A DNA stretch of 64,000 nt from Bacillus sp. SD075 (GTDB lineage: Bacteria; Bacillota; Bacilli; Bacillales; DSM-1321): the NCBI RefSeq assembly GCF_017355165.1, contig NZ_JADILK010000009.1, forward strand, positions 110,019-174,018, in the 5' to 3' direction. Below are positions 45,694 through 54,632 of the stretch, one piece after another. The position numbers were made by a program, and so were the translations under genes. Each line of letters opens with the position of its first letter. Positions within the stretch are counted from its first letter, which is position 1. The notes beneath the pieces are model-generated. The model saw only the letters and a program-made list of their open reading frames with translations. It was not told where the DNA came from and made no database searches.

Positions 45694-46254
45694 TTGAAAA
45701 AAATACTACTTCCACTATTCACTGCTTTCTTCCTGGTATTTAGTTTTTCCGGAGTTTCATCGGCTGCTACTACTACATACAAAGTTAAAAGCGGCGACAC
45801 ACTATGGGGTATCGCCAATAAACATAATATAACAGTCAATCAACTCAAAAGTTGGAATAACCTGAAAAAAGATAAGATCCATCCAAAACAAGTTTTAAAG
45901 GTTAAGAAGACTTCGACCTCTGCTAAACCTAAGGCTAAAGCTAAAACGTCATCATCCAAGCAATATAAAACGATCACCGTGAAGGCAACAGCTTATACTG
46001 CGAACTGCAAAGGCTGCAGCGGTATTACAGCATCAGGTCTTAACTTAAAGAAAAACCCTAACGCAAAAGCGATTTCAGTCGACCCTAAGGTCATTCCACT
46101 TGGAACAAAAGTTCATGTAGAAGGATACGGGGATGCCATTGCAGCAGATAAAGGCGGCGCAATCAAAGGGAATAAAATTGACGTCTTCTACTCTTCTCAC
46201 TCAAAAGCTATCAATTGGGGCAGAAAAACCGTTAAAGTAAAAATCTATAAATAA
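45694..46254 (+). CDS. Secreted LysM and 3D-domain cell-wall protein (YocH-like)
   Basis: 186 residues: a signal peptide (KKILLPLFTAFFLVFSFSGVSSA, cleaved near residue 25), one LysM domain (about 28-71, KVKSGDTLWGIANKH), a Lys/Ser-rich linker, and a C-terminal 3D domain with the acidic residues in AADKGGAIKGNKIDVFY. LysM binds peptidoglycan and 3D domains are related to MltA-type muramidases. TTG start behind AAAGGAGA. Single gene with a strong terminator. Confidence 0.9.
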   Translation: MKKILLPLFTAFFLVFSFSGVSSAATTTYKVKSGDTLWGIANKHNITVNQLKSWNNLKKDKIHPKQVLKVKKTSTSAKPKAKAKTSSSKQYKTITVKATAYTANCKGCSGITASGLNLKKNPNAKAISVDPKVIPLGTKVHVEGYGDAIAADKGGAIKGNKIDVFYSSHSKAINWGRKTVKVKIYK

Positions 46255-46256
46255 TG

Positions 46257-46292
46257 AAAAGGCCAGCCTGAAACGTTTCAGGCTGGCCTTTT
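46257..46292 (+). terminator. Terminator of the LysM-3D gene
   Basis: AAAAGGCCAGCCTGAAAC followed by GTTTCAGGCTGGCCTTTT, a perfect palindrome. Confidence 0.92.
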
Positions 46293-46346
46293 GTTTTTCC
46301 CATTCTTACAAACATCTAAACAACCAGTTTGCCTTCAAACGGGAAT

Positions 46347-46368
46347 ATTTACTGAAATTTCAGTAAAT
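46347..46368. promoter_or_regulatory. Perfect 22-bp palindrome over the panE-like promoter
   Basis: ATTTACTGAAA at 46347-46357 is mirrored exactly by TTTCAGTAAAT at 46358-46368. It covers the likely -35 (TTTACT, 46348-46353), whose -10 is TATGAT at 46371-46376 (17-base spacer). A repressor operator is the natural reading; the regulator is unknown. Confidence 0.65.
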
Positions 46369-46409
46369 GGTATGATTGGTACATCTTAATTAAAAGAGAG
46401 GTGTGCATT

Positions 46410-47321
46410 TTGAATATTGTCATTATTGGGGCCGGGGCACTCGGCTCCTACTTTGGAGGCAGGTTGCAGCAAGCCGGACAGGATGTTCAATACCTTGTCC
46501 GTAAAAACCGCGCCAAACAATTGAAAGAAAACGGCATCAGCATAACCAGCCCACATGGAAACTACCAATTTAACGACCTTCATATCTCAGAGAATGTAAG
46601 TGATATAGATAAGGTCGACCTCGTAATTCTCGCCGTAAAAGGCCAGCACCTGCAAGGCACCCTTACAGATTTAAAGGTCCTTGTAGAAAAGGGTGCAAAG
46701 GTCCTCCCGCTTTTAAATGGATTGGAACACATATCCATTTTACAAGATGAACTGGGCGATGAAGCCGTCTTGGGGGGGAGTGCGTTCATCATTGCCACCC
46801 TTGATGAAAAAGGTCATGTCATTCACTCCAATGATAATCACGATTTAATCTATGGCCCGCTTCATCCATCACAAAAAAAGATTTGTGATCAATTCGAACA
46901 GGCGGCCGGATCAGCTATCATGAAGGTAAACCGAACGGAAAACATATTAATCAGGATGTGGATCAAATACATGTTCATCACCGCTTTCTCCGGTGTGACA
47001 ACTGCCTCTAACCTCCCTATCGGCACGATACGGAGATTTCCGGAAACCAATGGATTGCTAGAAAAGGTCCTTGTTGAAATGAAGGAGCTTGCAAATGCTT
47101 ATGACGTCGGGATTACTGTGGAGAATATTACTCAGGCGTTGGAAAACATGGCAGGTTTACCTGAAGAGTCTACCTCTTCCATGCACCAGGACCGCCGGAA
47201 GGGCCTAACGCTCGAAGTGGAACATTTACAGGGCGGTGCACTGCGCCTTGCCAACAAGGTCGATTTGAAACTCCCTGTGATCGGAACCCTATATGCACTC
47301 ATTAAACCATTCGAAAATTGA
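46410..47321 (+). CDS. panE: Ketopantoate reductase-like protein (PanE/ApbA family)
   Basis: 303 residues: an N-terminal NADP-binding motif GAGALGSYFGG, the catalytic-lysine-like VILAVKGQHLQ and LNGLEH, and a helical C-terminal domain. PanE reduces 2-dehydropantoate to pantoate for coenzyme A. Many Bacilli carry several PanE-like paralogues of other function, and this one is not near panBCD. TTG 46410 lies six bases after GAGGTG and gives the normal N-terminus; GTG 46401 is inside that site. Confidence 0.78.
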   Translation: MNIVIIGAGALGSYFGGRLQQAGQDVQYLVRKNRAKQLKENGISITSPHGNYQFNDLHISENVSDIDKVDLVILAVKGQHLQGTLTDLKVLVEKGAKVLPLLNGLEHISILQDELGDEAVLGGSAFIIATLDEKGHVIHSNDNHDLIYGPLHPSQKKICDQFEQAAGSAIMKVNRTENILIRMWIKYMFITAFSGVTTASNLPIGTIRRFPETNGLLEKVLVEMKELANAYDVGITVENITQALENMAGLPEESTSSMHQDRRKGLTLEVEHLQGGALRLANKVDLKLPVIGTLYALIKPFEN

Positions 47322-47329
47322 TTTTTCCC

Positions 47330-47358
47330 AATACCGGCACTCCACCGGTATTTTTTTT
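47330..47358 (+). terminator. Terminator of the panE-like gene
   Basis: ATACCGG and CCGGTAT pair around seven bases, followed by eight T. Confidence 0.88.
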
Positions 47359-47512
47359 GCGCTTAGTAATCCATCTATATTCTAATAGACACTTTTAATT
47401 CCTCTTCCCTCCTCAGTTATTAAAAATACTCAAGACCAAAAAGAACAAAAAGAAAACAATATCACCAAAAGAATATTCTGATTCTTTCTTCTGTTACACT
47501 AATACCAAGTTA

Positions 47513-47526
47513 AGAAAGCGCTATCA
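47513..47526 (+). promoter_or_regulatory. cre site before dctP
   Basis: AGAAAGCGCTATCA fits TGWAANCGNTNWCA at 13 of 14. It lies 22 bases before the start codon, where CcpA would block initiation or elongation. Confidence 0.6.
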
Positions 47527-47547
47527 TATAACAAAGGAGAATGCACC

Positions 47548-48816
47548 TTGAAAATATTAAAAAATCTAACCGTTCAGGTCATCATCGGTATCATTCTGGG
47601 TATAACAGTCGGTTTCTTCTTCCCCGCTTTCGGTGAACAGCTGAAGATATTAGCTGATTTATTTATTAAAATGATTAAAATGGTCATTGCACCAATCATC
47701 TTCTTAACCGTCGTAATCGGAATTGGCGGTATGGGTGACATGAAAAAGGTTGGCCGCATCGGCGGAAAGGCCCTGCTCTATTTTGAAATCGTTACCACTT
47801 TCGCACTTGCCATTGGAATCATCGTAGTCAATCTGTTGGGACCTGGTAAGGGTTTTAACATCGATTCAGTCGAGAGCGGAGATGTATCACAATATACAAC
47901 AGCCGCTTCTGAAACGGAACATGGCACCGTTGCTTTCATTTCTAATATCATTCCTGATAATGCCGTTGCCGCACTGGCTGGCGGAGATTTACTCCCGATA
48001 TTATTCTTTGCCGTATTATTCGGATTATCAATGGCGGCAATGGGACCGAGAGTGCAGCCAGTCGTTTCTTTCTTTCAGCATATTGCCGATATTTTCTTCG
48101 GCATCGTCGGTATGATCATGAAAGTATCCCCAATAGCCGCATTTGGAGCAATGGCGTATACAATCGGTAAGTTTGGCCTTGGTTCTTTAAGCTCTTTAGG
48201 CCAATTAATGGGTAGCGTATATATCACAATGGCACTATTCATCATTCTTATCCTTGGCTCGATTGCAAAAATCTACGGCTTTAATATTTTCAAGTTCATA
48301 GCCTTTTTAAAAGAAGAGATCCTCTTAGTTTTAGGAACCTCTTCGTCGGAGTCCGCTCTTCCAAGCGTGATGAAAAAACTCGAAAAATACGGTTGCTCAA
48401 AATCAGTAGTCGGTTTAGTTGTCCCAACTGGTTATTCTTTCAACCTTGACGGCACATCCATCTACTTATCCATGGCAGCGATTTTCATCGCCCAAGCCTA
48501 TGGTGTCGATTTAAGCATCTGGCAGGAACTGACCCTTCTAGGAATATTGATGTTAACATCCAAGGGAGCTGCCGGTGTAACGGGATCCGGTTTCATTACA
48601 CTTGCTGCAACATTAGCTGCCTTCCCAATGATTCCAGTTGAAGGAATGGCATTGCTGCTGGGAGTCGACCGCTTCATGTCTGAAGCACGTGCCATCACTA
48701 ATCTAATCGGTAACAGTGTTGCTACAGTGGTCATTTCTAAATCAGAAGGTGAATTCAATCCAAATCAAGCCATCTCAAGTGATATGAGTGAAGTTGCCGT
48801 CTCATCGGAAAAATAA
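47548..48816 (+). CDS. dctP: C4-dicarboxylate:cation symporter DctP
   Basis: 422 residues of the DAACS (glutamate/dicarboxylate symporter) family, with the re-entrant loop [13 protein letters not shown] and the substrate-site helix [13 protein letters not shown]. DctP imports succinate, fumarate and malate; B. subtilis DctP has 421 residues. TTG 47548 follows AAAGGAGA. The DctSR two-component genes are not adjacent. The cre site suggests repression by glucose. Confidence 0.9.
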   Translation: MKILKNLTVQVIIGIILGITVGFFFPAFGEQLKILADLFIKMIKMVIAPIIFLTVVIGIGGMGDMKKVGRIGGKALLYFEIVTTFALAIGIIVVNLLGPGKGFNIDSVESGDVSQYTTAASETEHGTVAFISNIIPDNAVAALAGGDLLPILFFAVLFGLSMAAMGPRVQPVVSFFQHIADIFFGIVGMIMKVSPIAAFGAMAYTIGKFGLGSLSSLGQLMGSVYITMALFIILILGSIAKIYGFNIFKFIAFLKEEILLVLGTSSSESALPSVMKKLEKYGCSKSVVGLVVPTGYSFNLDGTSIYLSMAAIFIAQAYGVDLSIWQELTLLGILMLTSKGAAGVTGSGFITLAATLAAFPMIPVEGMALLLGVDRFMSEARAITNLIGNSVATVVISKSEGEFNPNQAISSDMSEVAVSSEK

Positions 48817-48830
48817 TCGAACCTTGAATG

Positions 48831-48861
48831 AAGAGGTGTGCAACTTGCACCTCTTTTTTTT
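48831..48861 (+). terminator. Terminator of dctP
   Basis: AGAGGTG and CACCTCT pair around nine bases, followed by eight T. Confidence 0.88.
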
Positions 48862-48931
48862 ATGTATTGCTCCCTTTCTATCAAAAAATAGCCAATTTTC
48901 TATAAATAGCCAATCAAATTAATTTCAGAAT

Positions 48932-48976
48932 CACTTAAAAGTGTTTATACTTTTATGTAACAGGTAAAAGTATAAA
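48932..48976. promoter_or_regulatory. Clustered inverted repeats before gabD
   Basis: TTTATACTTTTA (48944-48955) and TAAAAGTATAAA (48965-48976) are perfect 12-bp arms with a 9-base spacer. AAAAGT at 48937-48942 pairs with ACTTTT at 48949-48954, and CACTT-AA-AAGTG lies at 48932-48943. Three half-sites at this spacing suggest a cooperative operator. Confidence 0.55.
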
Positions 48977-49027
48977 GTTACAAGTTTTAGTAGTTTGATG
49001 GATTTAACCAAATTAGGAGGTTTTATC

Positions 49028-50446
49028 GTGAAGGATTACGGATTATTTATTAATGGTGAGTGGTCGGATTTTGGATTGGATAAAATTGAAGTAAGAAACC
49101 CGGCAACGGATGAAATAGTTGCCACGGTTCCTAAAGGCGGTGCAACTGAAGCAGCGAAGGCTGCAGATGCCGCATATGAAGCCTTTACGGGCTGGGCTGC
49201 ACTCTCAGTCTACGAACGTGCTGAACTAATTTGGAAATGGCATCGATTGATTGATGATAATAAAGAACAACTAGCCAAAATCATGACTGAAGAGCAAGGC
49301 AAGCCCCTTAAAGAGGCTCTTGGTGAAATGACATATGCAAATGGCTTTTTATCTTGGTTTGCCGAAGAAGGGAAACGGGTGTACGGCGAAACGATTCCTG
49401 CTTCCGTGTCCAATAAGCGGCTTTTTGTGACTAAACAGCCTGTCGGAGTTGTAGCTGTCATTACACCTTGGAACTTTCCTGCAGCCATGATTACAAGAAA
49501 AGTAGCACCAGCGCTTGCTGTCGGCTGCACAGTCGTCATTAAACCGGCAAACCTGACTCCCATAACAGCTTTAAAAATGGCTGAATTAGCTGAAGAAGCT
49601 GGCATTCCAAAAGGAGTAATCAATGTCGTGACAGGAAAATCATCAGAAATTGGTGAAACTTGGCTTCAAGATACGAGGGTCCGTAAATTGACGTTTACCG
49701 GCTCTACAGAAGTCGGGAAAACCCTAATGAGGGGCTCAGCTGACACGGTAAAGAAAATCTCGCTTGAGCTCGGAGGTCACGCACCCGCAATCGTTCTTGA
49801 GGATGCCGACCTTAATAAAGCGGTTGATGGCATCATCAGTTCAAAATTCCGTAACGCAGGACAAACATGCGTCTGTTCAAATCGCATATATGTCCACGAA
49901 GCCATTCAAGAAGCCTTCATCGAAAAGCTTGTTGCCAAGGTCAAAGAACTAAAGGTAGGGAATGGACTGGAAGATGGCGTCGATATCGGTCCGCTTATCG
50001 ATCAAAATGCAGTGGATAAGGTTCAAAAACAAATTGATGAAGCAATCAGCAGCGGAGCTAAGCTCGAAGCTGGAGGTAAATCAATAAGCGGCCTTTTTCT
50101 TGAACCAACCGTACTGTCCAACATTGATGACAGCATGCTCTGCATGAAGGAAGAAACATTTGGTCCTCTAGCTCCTATTGCCTCCTTTAAGAGTGATGAA
50201 GAGGCAATCAAAAGGGCAAATGACTCCATCTTCGGTTTGGCAGCTTACGTCTTCACTGAAAATATCACCAAGGGCATCAAATTCACCGAGGCACTTGAAT
50301 TCGGTATCGTAGGCTTGAACGATGGACTTCCTTCCGTTCCGCAAGCCCCATTTGGCGGATTCAAGCAAAGCGGGCTCGGCCGTGAAGGTGGACACCAAGG
50401 CATCGAAGAATTCCTGGAAGTAAAATATATTTCCTTAGGTTTGTAA
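49028..50446 (+). CDS. gabD: Succinate-semialdehyde dehydrogenase GabD
   Basis: 472 residues of the ALDH family; catalytic Cys in GQTCVCSNRIYVHE, Glu in LELGGHAPAI, and the C-terminal GGFKQSGLGREGG. The GQTCVCSNR pattern is typical of GabD, which oxidises succinic semialdehyde to succinate in the GABA shunt. GTG 49028 lies seven bases after AGGAGG; in-frame starts upstream have no site. There is no gabT beside it, unlike B. subtilis gabTD. Large inverted repeats precede it. Confidence 0.88.
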   Translation: MKDYGLFINGEWSDFGLDKIEVRNPATDEIVATVPKGGATEAAKAADAAYEAFTGWAALSVYERAELIWKWHRLIDDNKEQLAKIMTEEQGKPLKEALGEMTYANGFLSWFAEEGKRVYGETIPASVSNKRLFVTKQPVGVVAVITPWNFPAAMITRKVAPALAVGCTVVIKPANLTPITALKMAELAEEAGIPKGVINVVTGKSSEIGETWLQDTRVRKLTFTGSTEVGKTLMRGSADTVKKISLELGGHAPAIVLEDADLNKAVDGIISSKFRNAGQTCVCSNRIYVHEAIQEAFIEKLVAKVKELKVGNGLEDGVDIGPLIDQNAVDKVQKQIDEAISSGAKLEAGGKSISGLFLEPTVLSNIDDSMLCMKEETFGPLAPIASFKSDEEAIKRANDSIFGLAAYVFTENITKGIKFTEALEFGIVGLNDGLPSVPQAPFGGFKQSGLGREGGHQGIEEFLEVKYISLGL

Positions 50447-50476
50447 CCAAATTAGGCGTTTTTCTCCTTCACTAAG

Positions 50477-50514
50477 AAAACGGGCCCGACTCAATTGAGT
50501 CGGGCCCGTTTTTT
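50477..50514. terminator. Bidirectional terminator between gabD and the AI-2E family gene
   Basis: CGGGCCCGACTCAA followed by TTGAGTCGGGCCCG, a perfect palindrome with flanking A and T runs. Confidence 0.93.
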
Positions 50515-51620
50515 CATTCCAATATATCTTCTTCAAGCTTTTCCTCTTTTCGGATCCTGATGAATTTTACGATATTCAATACAATCGTTTTAACAACGGA
50601 GTAAGTCGGAACGGCCAAAATCATGCCGATGATACCCGCAATGTTTCCAGCTACGAGCAAAAGGATGATGATGGTAAGCGGATGTGTATTCAATTTTTTC
50701 CCGATGACTAAAGGTGAAATCACATTACCATCCAGTTGCTGGATGATCGTTACAACGAGAATGACCAAAAACGCCTCTGTCGGTGAATGAATCAACGCCA
50801 CAATGACAGCAGGGGCCGCTCCAATAAACGGACCTACATATGGAATGATATTGGTTACTGCACCAATCAGCGCAAATAAGAACGCGTATGGCAAACCAAT
50901 AATTAAATATCCGATGAACGTTCCAATCCCAACAAACATGCAGACAAGCATCTGCCCTTGTATGTATGTAGTAAGTGTGTCACCAGTCTCTGAAAGTACT
51001 GTCAAAGCTGGCTTTCTATAGCTAACAGGTACGAATTTCATGATTGCGGCCGGAAGCTTATCCCCATCCTTCAACATATAAAACAGGATGAAAGGAACCG
51101 TTACGACCACTAAAGTAATATTCGTCACTACGCTGAAAACAGAAGATAAACTGTTCGTAATATTACTAGGTAAATCAGTCAAATATTTCTGAAGGGAGTC
51201 TCCCACTTCTTTCAGGGAAACATAGTCTTGCTCCATGGTCCACAAAAACCATTTTGACTCAGCTGAATTTTCGATGAACTTCCTTACTTGATTGAAATAA
51301 TCCGGAAGGTTATTAATTAAGTCGGTAACCTGTTTTGACAGTGATGGGCCAACCAGACCGACCAGCAAACTAATCAATCCCAGGAAAAATACATAAAGCA
51401 ATAATATCGACAATCCCCTAGGCACTCTTCTTTTAACCAGGAAATCAACTGTGGGGTTGAATAAAAAGTAGAGAAAACCTGAAATCAAGATTGGAAAAAA
51501 CAATGTAGATGTAAAAATGACTATTGGTTCAAAAAGAAAAGAAATCTTTGTACCAACATAAAAAAGTAAAGACAATAGTAATAACTCTAACGTCCAAAAA
51601 TGTAATTTTGTCTTGAACAA
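50514..51620 (-). CDS. AI-2E transporter family (PerM-like) membrane protein
   Basis: 368 residues with about eight membrane helices and the family core YIQGQMLVCMFVGIGTFIGY and NIIPYVGPFIGAAPAVIVAL. Members include TqsA (AI-2 export) and Na+/H+ antiporter-like proteins, so the substrate is not known. TTG 51620 lies seven bases after GGAGG. The stop codon overlaps the end of the shared terminator. Single gene. Confidence 0.85.
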   Translation of the reverse strand: MFKTKLHFWTLELLLLSLLFYVGTKISFLFEPIVIFTSTLFFPILISGFLYFLFNPTVDFLVKRRVPRGLSILLLYVFFLGLISLLVGLVGPSLSKQVTDLINNLPDYFNQVRKFIENSAESKWFLWTMEQDYVSLKEVGDSLQKYLTDLPSNITNSLSSVFSVVTNITLVVVTVPFILFYMLKDGDKLPAAIMKFVPVSYRKPALTVLSETGDTLTTYIQGQMLVCMFVGIGTFIGYLIIGLPYAFLFALIGAVTNIIPYVGPFIGAAPAVIVALIHSPTEAFLVILVVTIIQQLDGNVISPLVIGKKLNTHPLTIIILLLVAGNIAGIIGMILAVPTYSVVKTIVLNIVKFIRIRKEEKLEEDILE

Positions 51621-51927
51621 ATTATCTCCTCCACTATAAGCATTCTATTTAACTCCCTTTTTCTATCTAAGGAAACAACATCATAAATATGAAAAATTCT
51701 ATGTAGGATAATCTTTCATTGATAGCAGTTTACCATATTTCTATAACTTGAATGAATACTTATATACAAAAATAAAAGAAAAAAGCCTAAAGATACAGTT
51801 CCCTATCTTTTGGATGGTTAAGCTTCATTTTACACTTTAAATCTGTTATATGTTGGGGGAAAAAGAACTAATCGGCAACATTATACAAATTACTTAGGGG
51901 AAATAATCTATTTACGTATTGTTATAC
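51621..51927. other. Intergenic stretch, nothing recognised
   Basis: AT-rich, no supported gene. It should hold the promoter of the AI-2E family gene; I see no convincing hexamer pair. Confidence 0.4.
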
Positions 51928-51983
51928 AAAAAAGTACCCTATAGGAGACCTTTTTAGGTGTCTACTCTATAGGGTACTTTTTA
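51928..51983 (-). terminator. Long terminator of the CoA-transferase gene
   Basis: AAAAAGTACCCTATAG and CTATAGGGTACTTTTT are perfect arms, and the 20-odd bases between them fold again (GAGACCT with AGGTGTC, one mismatch). The whole stem is about 24 pairs. Confidence 0.85.
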
Positions 51984-52000
51984 TTGGCGGGGTTCGGTCT

Positions 52001-53527
52001 TTATTTTTGATCTTGAAGCACCGCTTCAAGCATCGTACCGTTTTTAGCTAAGTTTGTATGCCATGAAAATGCCTTTTCAAGAATGTGCGGAGTTTGATGC
52101 CCACCCGTTTGCGCAACAGCTTCCGTGAAGTACGCACGAAGCTGTTGACGGTAATCAGGATGCGCACAGTTTTCTATGATTAACTCTACGCGCTCTTTTG
52201 GCGCCAAACCACGTAAATCGGCAATCCCTTGCTCTGTCACTAATACATCCACATCATGTTCAGTATGATCCACATGAGAAACGAAAGGAACGATACTAGA
52301 AATTTTTCCGCCTTTTGCATATGATTTCGTTACGAAAATACCTAAGCGTGAGTTACGGGCAAAATCTCCTGATCCACCGATTCCATTCATCATTCTTGTC
52401 CCAGAAACATGTGTCGAGTTCACGTTACCATAGATATCACACTCTAACGCTGTATTGATTGAAATCAAGCCAAGGCGACGGATGATTTCAGGATGGTTAG
52501 ATATTTCTTGAGGACGAAGAACTAGTTTATCACGGTATTTTTCAAGTTCACCGTAAACTTGTTTACCTTTTTCTTCAGCCAATGTAATTGAACAACCTGA
52601 AGCGAATTTAACTTTTCCAGCATCGATTAAATCAAATACAGCATCTTGCAGCACTTCTGAATATACTTCCAAATCTTTAAATTCAGAATCAAGGAAGCCA
52701 GCGAATACTGCATTTGCCACTGAACCTACACCCGACTGAAGCGGAGCAAGGCTTTCAGTCAAACGGCCAGCCTTGATTTCATCACGAAGGAAGTTAATTA
52801 GGTGGTTGGCGATTGTTGCAGTTTCTTCATCAGGCGGCACGATTGTAGAAGGTGCATCAAGATCTGTAGAAACGACGATTCCCATTACTTTTTCAGGATC
52901 AACCGCAATACCGATCGAACCAAGGCGATCACTTGCGTTAGTCATCGGAATCGGTTCGCGTTCCCCTTGTTTAGCTGGTGTATATATATCATGCATCCCT
53001 TCCAATCCTTCTGGATGGGACACGTTCAATTCAATGATTACATGTTTAGCTTCTTGAACGAATATGGCTGAGTTACCTACAGAAGTTGTCGGGATGATCA
53101 ATCCATCTTCCGTAATCGCCAATGCTTCGATGATTGCAAAATCTATAGGTCCGACAATACCTTGACGAACTTGTTCAGCTGTATGAGATAGATGCTGATC
53201 CACATAAGTGACTTCATCAGCATTGATTTTATTGCGAATCCCTTTATCCGCTTGGAACGGCAGACGTTTGTTTATGATACCGGCTTCCGCCATATGTTGG
53301 TCGACTTCCGGTCCTAATGAAGCACCAGTATAAACGTCAACTTTGAATTTTTCAGTTTTAGCTTTTTCTACTAAAGCCATCGGAATAACCTTAGCATCAC
53401 CGGCACGGGTAAATCCACTCATACCGAGTTTCATCCCATCTTTAATCCATGAAGCTGCTTCTTCCGCTGTAACTACTTTCCCCTTAAATTGTTCGTTGCG
53501 AATTTTTTTGAAAACGCTTTCGTTCAT
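52001..53527 (-). CDS. Acetyl-CoA hydrolase/transferase family protein (succinate:acetate CoA-transferase-like)
   Basis: 508 residues. The catalytic Glu of the class I CoA-transferase fold is probably in the YSEVLQD segment near residue 300; GVGSVANAVFAG before it and NGIGGSGDFARN near 390 are the CoA-binding loops. It moves CoA between acetate and succinate or propionate. ATG 53527 lies eight bases after GGGGG. A cre-like sequence overlaps the first codons, and a LytTR regulator gene lies directly upstream in the same direction. Confidence 0.88.
   Translation of the reverse strand: MNESVFKKIRNEQFKGKVVTAEEAASWIKDGMKLGMSGFTRAGDAKVIPMALVEKAKTEKFKVDVYTGASLGPEVDQHMAEAGIINKRLPFQADKGIRNKINADEVTYVDQHLSHTAEQVRQGIVGPIDFAIIEALAITEDGLIIPTTSVGNSAIFVQEAKHVIIELNVSHPEGLEGMHDIYTPAKQGEREPIPMTNASDRLGSIGIAVDPEKVMGIVVSTDLDAPSTIVPPDEETATIANHLINFLRDEIKAGRLTESLAPLQSGVGSVANAVFAGFLDSEFKDLEVYSEVLQDAVFDLIDAGKVKFASGCSITLAEEKGKQVYGELEKYRDKLVLRPQEISNHPEIIRRLGLISINTALECDIYGNVNSTHVSGTRMMNGIGGSGDFARNSRLGIFVTKSYAKGGKISSIVPFVSHVDHTEHDVDVLVTEQGIADLRGLAPKERVELIIENCAHPDYRQQLRAYFTEAVAQTGGHQTPHILEKAFSWHTNLAKNGTMLEAVLQDQK
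53509..53522 (+). promoter_or_regulatory. cre-like site in the first codons of the CoA-transferase gene
   Basis: TGAAAACGCTTTCG (plus strand) fits TGWAANCGNTNWCA at 13 of 14. It begins six bases inside the coding region, a usual place for CcpA roadblock sites. Confidence 0.5.
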
Positions 53528-53589
53528 ACAAAAGACCCCCATTTTCGCTTTTCTTACACTTAATTTTACCAATCCGGTGTAATTGTCAC

Positions 53590-53606
53590 ATTCATTTCCG
53601 AATGAA
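53590..53606. promoter_or_regulatory. Palindrome before the CoA-transferase gene
   Basis: ATTCA-TTTC-CGAAT (53590-53603) fits the pattern ATTCR-N4-YGAAT seen at the two sigma-54 promoters. The overlapping TTCATT-TCCG-AATGAA (53591-53606) is also a perfect inverted repeat. It borders a possible -35 GTGACA (53584-53589, minus strand), whose -10 TAAAAT is only 15 bases away. Confidence 0.4.
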
Positions 53607-53654
53607 AAGCCTTAAATAGAGCTTAAACCAGCATTTTTTCTACACAAGCGAGAA

Positions 53655-54305
53655 TCAAAATCCTAAAGCCCTTCTGAATTGACTTGCGTATGTTTGACTG
53701 ACTTGGATTTTGGATTTATCTTTCATTATCAGTAAAAACGTAGAATGAAAATCGGGAAGGATCTCTTGTATATAATTGATATTGACGATGTACGAACGAT
53801 GCACACGAATGAATAAGTCACTAGGTAAAATGAATTCCAATTCACTTAAGTTCATTTTATGAAATCCACTCACACGTTCGGACTGAATTTTAGTTTTCCT
53901 ATTTTGAGCCTCCAAATACATGATTTCATCATATGGAAGCGGTATCCAGCGATCCTCTGCTTTAATGGTCAAGAATGATGTCGGTAAAATTAATGGCTTT
54001 GATGGCAAGATAGCCGTTACCGCTCCTAAAGGATTGCCCTCATCCATGATAGGAACACTCAGCCCATAGTAAGGTACGCCAAATACATTGCTTTCAACTT
54101 GCACCCCTATTTTTTTACGGACACTCAACGCTTTATATGTCGCCGTTTTTTCACTGATTAAATCACCTGGTTTTATTCTTAAGTCAACTTGTTTGCTCGG
54201 TTGATAATAAATGTATTTTTCGGCATCAGCCACAGAAATTGAAGCATCCTTCGGTACAAACTCCCTGATGATATTTAAAACGGATTCGACCGTAAATTGA
54301 TCCAT
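53655..54305 (-). CDS. LytTR-family regulator with small-molecule sensor domain
   Basis: 216 residues. The C-terminal half (about 115-216) is a LytTR DNA-binding domain (IPLPYDEIMYLEAQNRKT, FIRVHRSYIVNINYI). The N-terminal half (ISVADAEKYIYYQPSKQVDL, FGVPYYGLSVPI) is not a phospho-receiver; it resembles the sensor half of some soluble chemoreceptors (from memory). Likely a one-component activator of the CoA-transferase gene, which follows in the same direction. ATG follows GAGGTG by seven bases. Confidence 0.78.
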   Translation of the reverse strand: MDQFTVESVLNIIREFVPKDASISVADAEKYIYYQPSKQVDLRIKPGDLISEKTATYKALSVRKKIGVQVESNVFGVPYYGLSVPIMDEGNPLGAVTAILPSKPLILPTSFLTIKAEDRWIPLPYDEIMYLEAQNRKTKIQSERVSGFHKMNLSELEFILPSDLFIRVHRSYIVNINYIQEILPDFHSTFLLIMKDKSKIQVSQTYASQFRRALGF

Positions 54306-54590
54306 TTCCTTTCACCTCTTAAAAGAACATATTAATAATTTCCCTATTATTAAACAGGGCATTCATGAAATAACTCTTTTTTTCTTGGAAAACTTACATT
54401 TTTTTGAATTAGTTTTTCGTAAAATTAAAGAAAAATTGTAGTAACTAAGCAAAAACCGTCAAAAAAAGCAAAAAAATCGTATTTAAATTTCTATCCTTAT
54501 TCATTATAGTTGGAAATCTCCCCGATTTCTATGGGGGATCCAAGAAAAAAAAGTTTCCTTATGCCACAGCCGAAGGCAGGCATCAAACGC
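54306..54590. other. AT-rich intergenic stretch
   Basis: No gene. It should hold the LytTR gene promoter; nothing convincing was found. CCCCGATTTCTATGGGG at 54520-54536 is a short hairpin (CCCC with GGGG) of unknown role. Confidence 0.35.
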
Positions 54591-54626
54591 ATAAAAGAGC
54601 CGCTCTCCCCATACAGGAAAACGGCT
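54591..54626 (-). terminator. Terminator after the FbpA-like small gene
   Basis: On the minus strand AGCCGTTTTCC pairs with GGGAGAGCGGCT, using several G-U pairs, followed by CTTTTAT. Confidence 0.7.
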
Positions 54627-54632
54627 GAAAGG

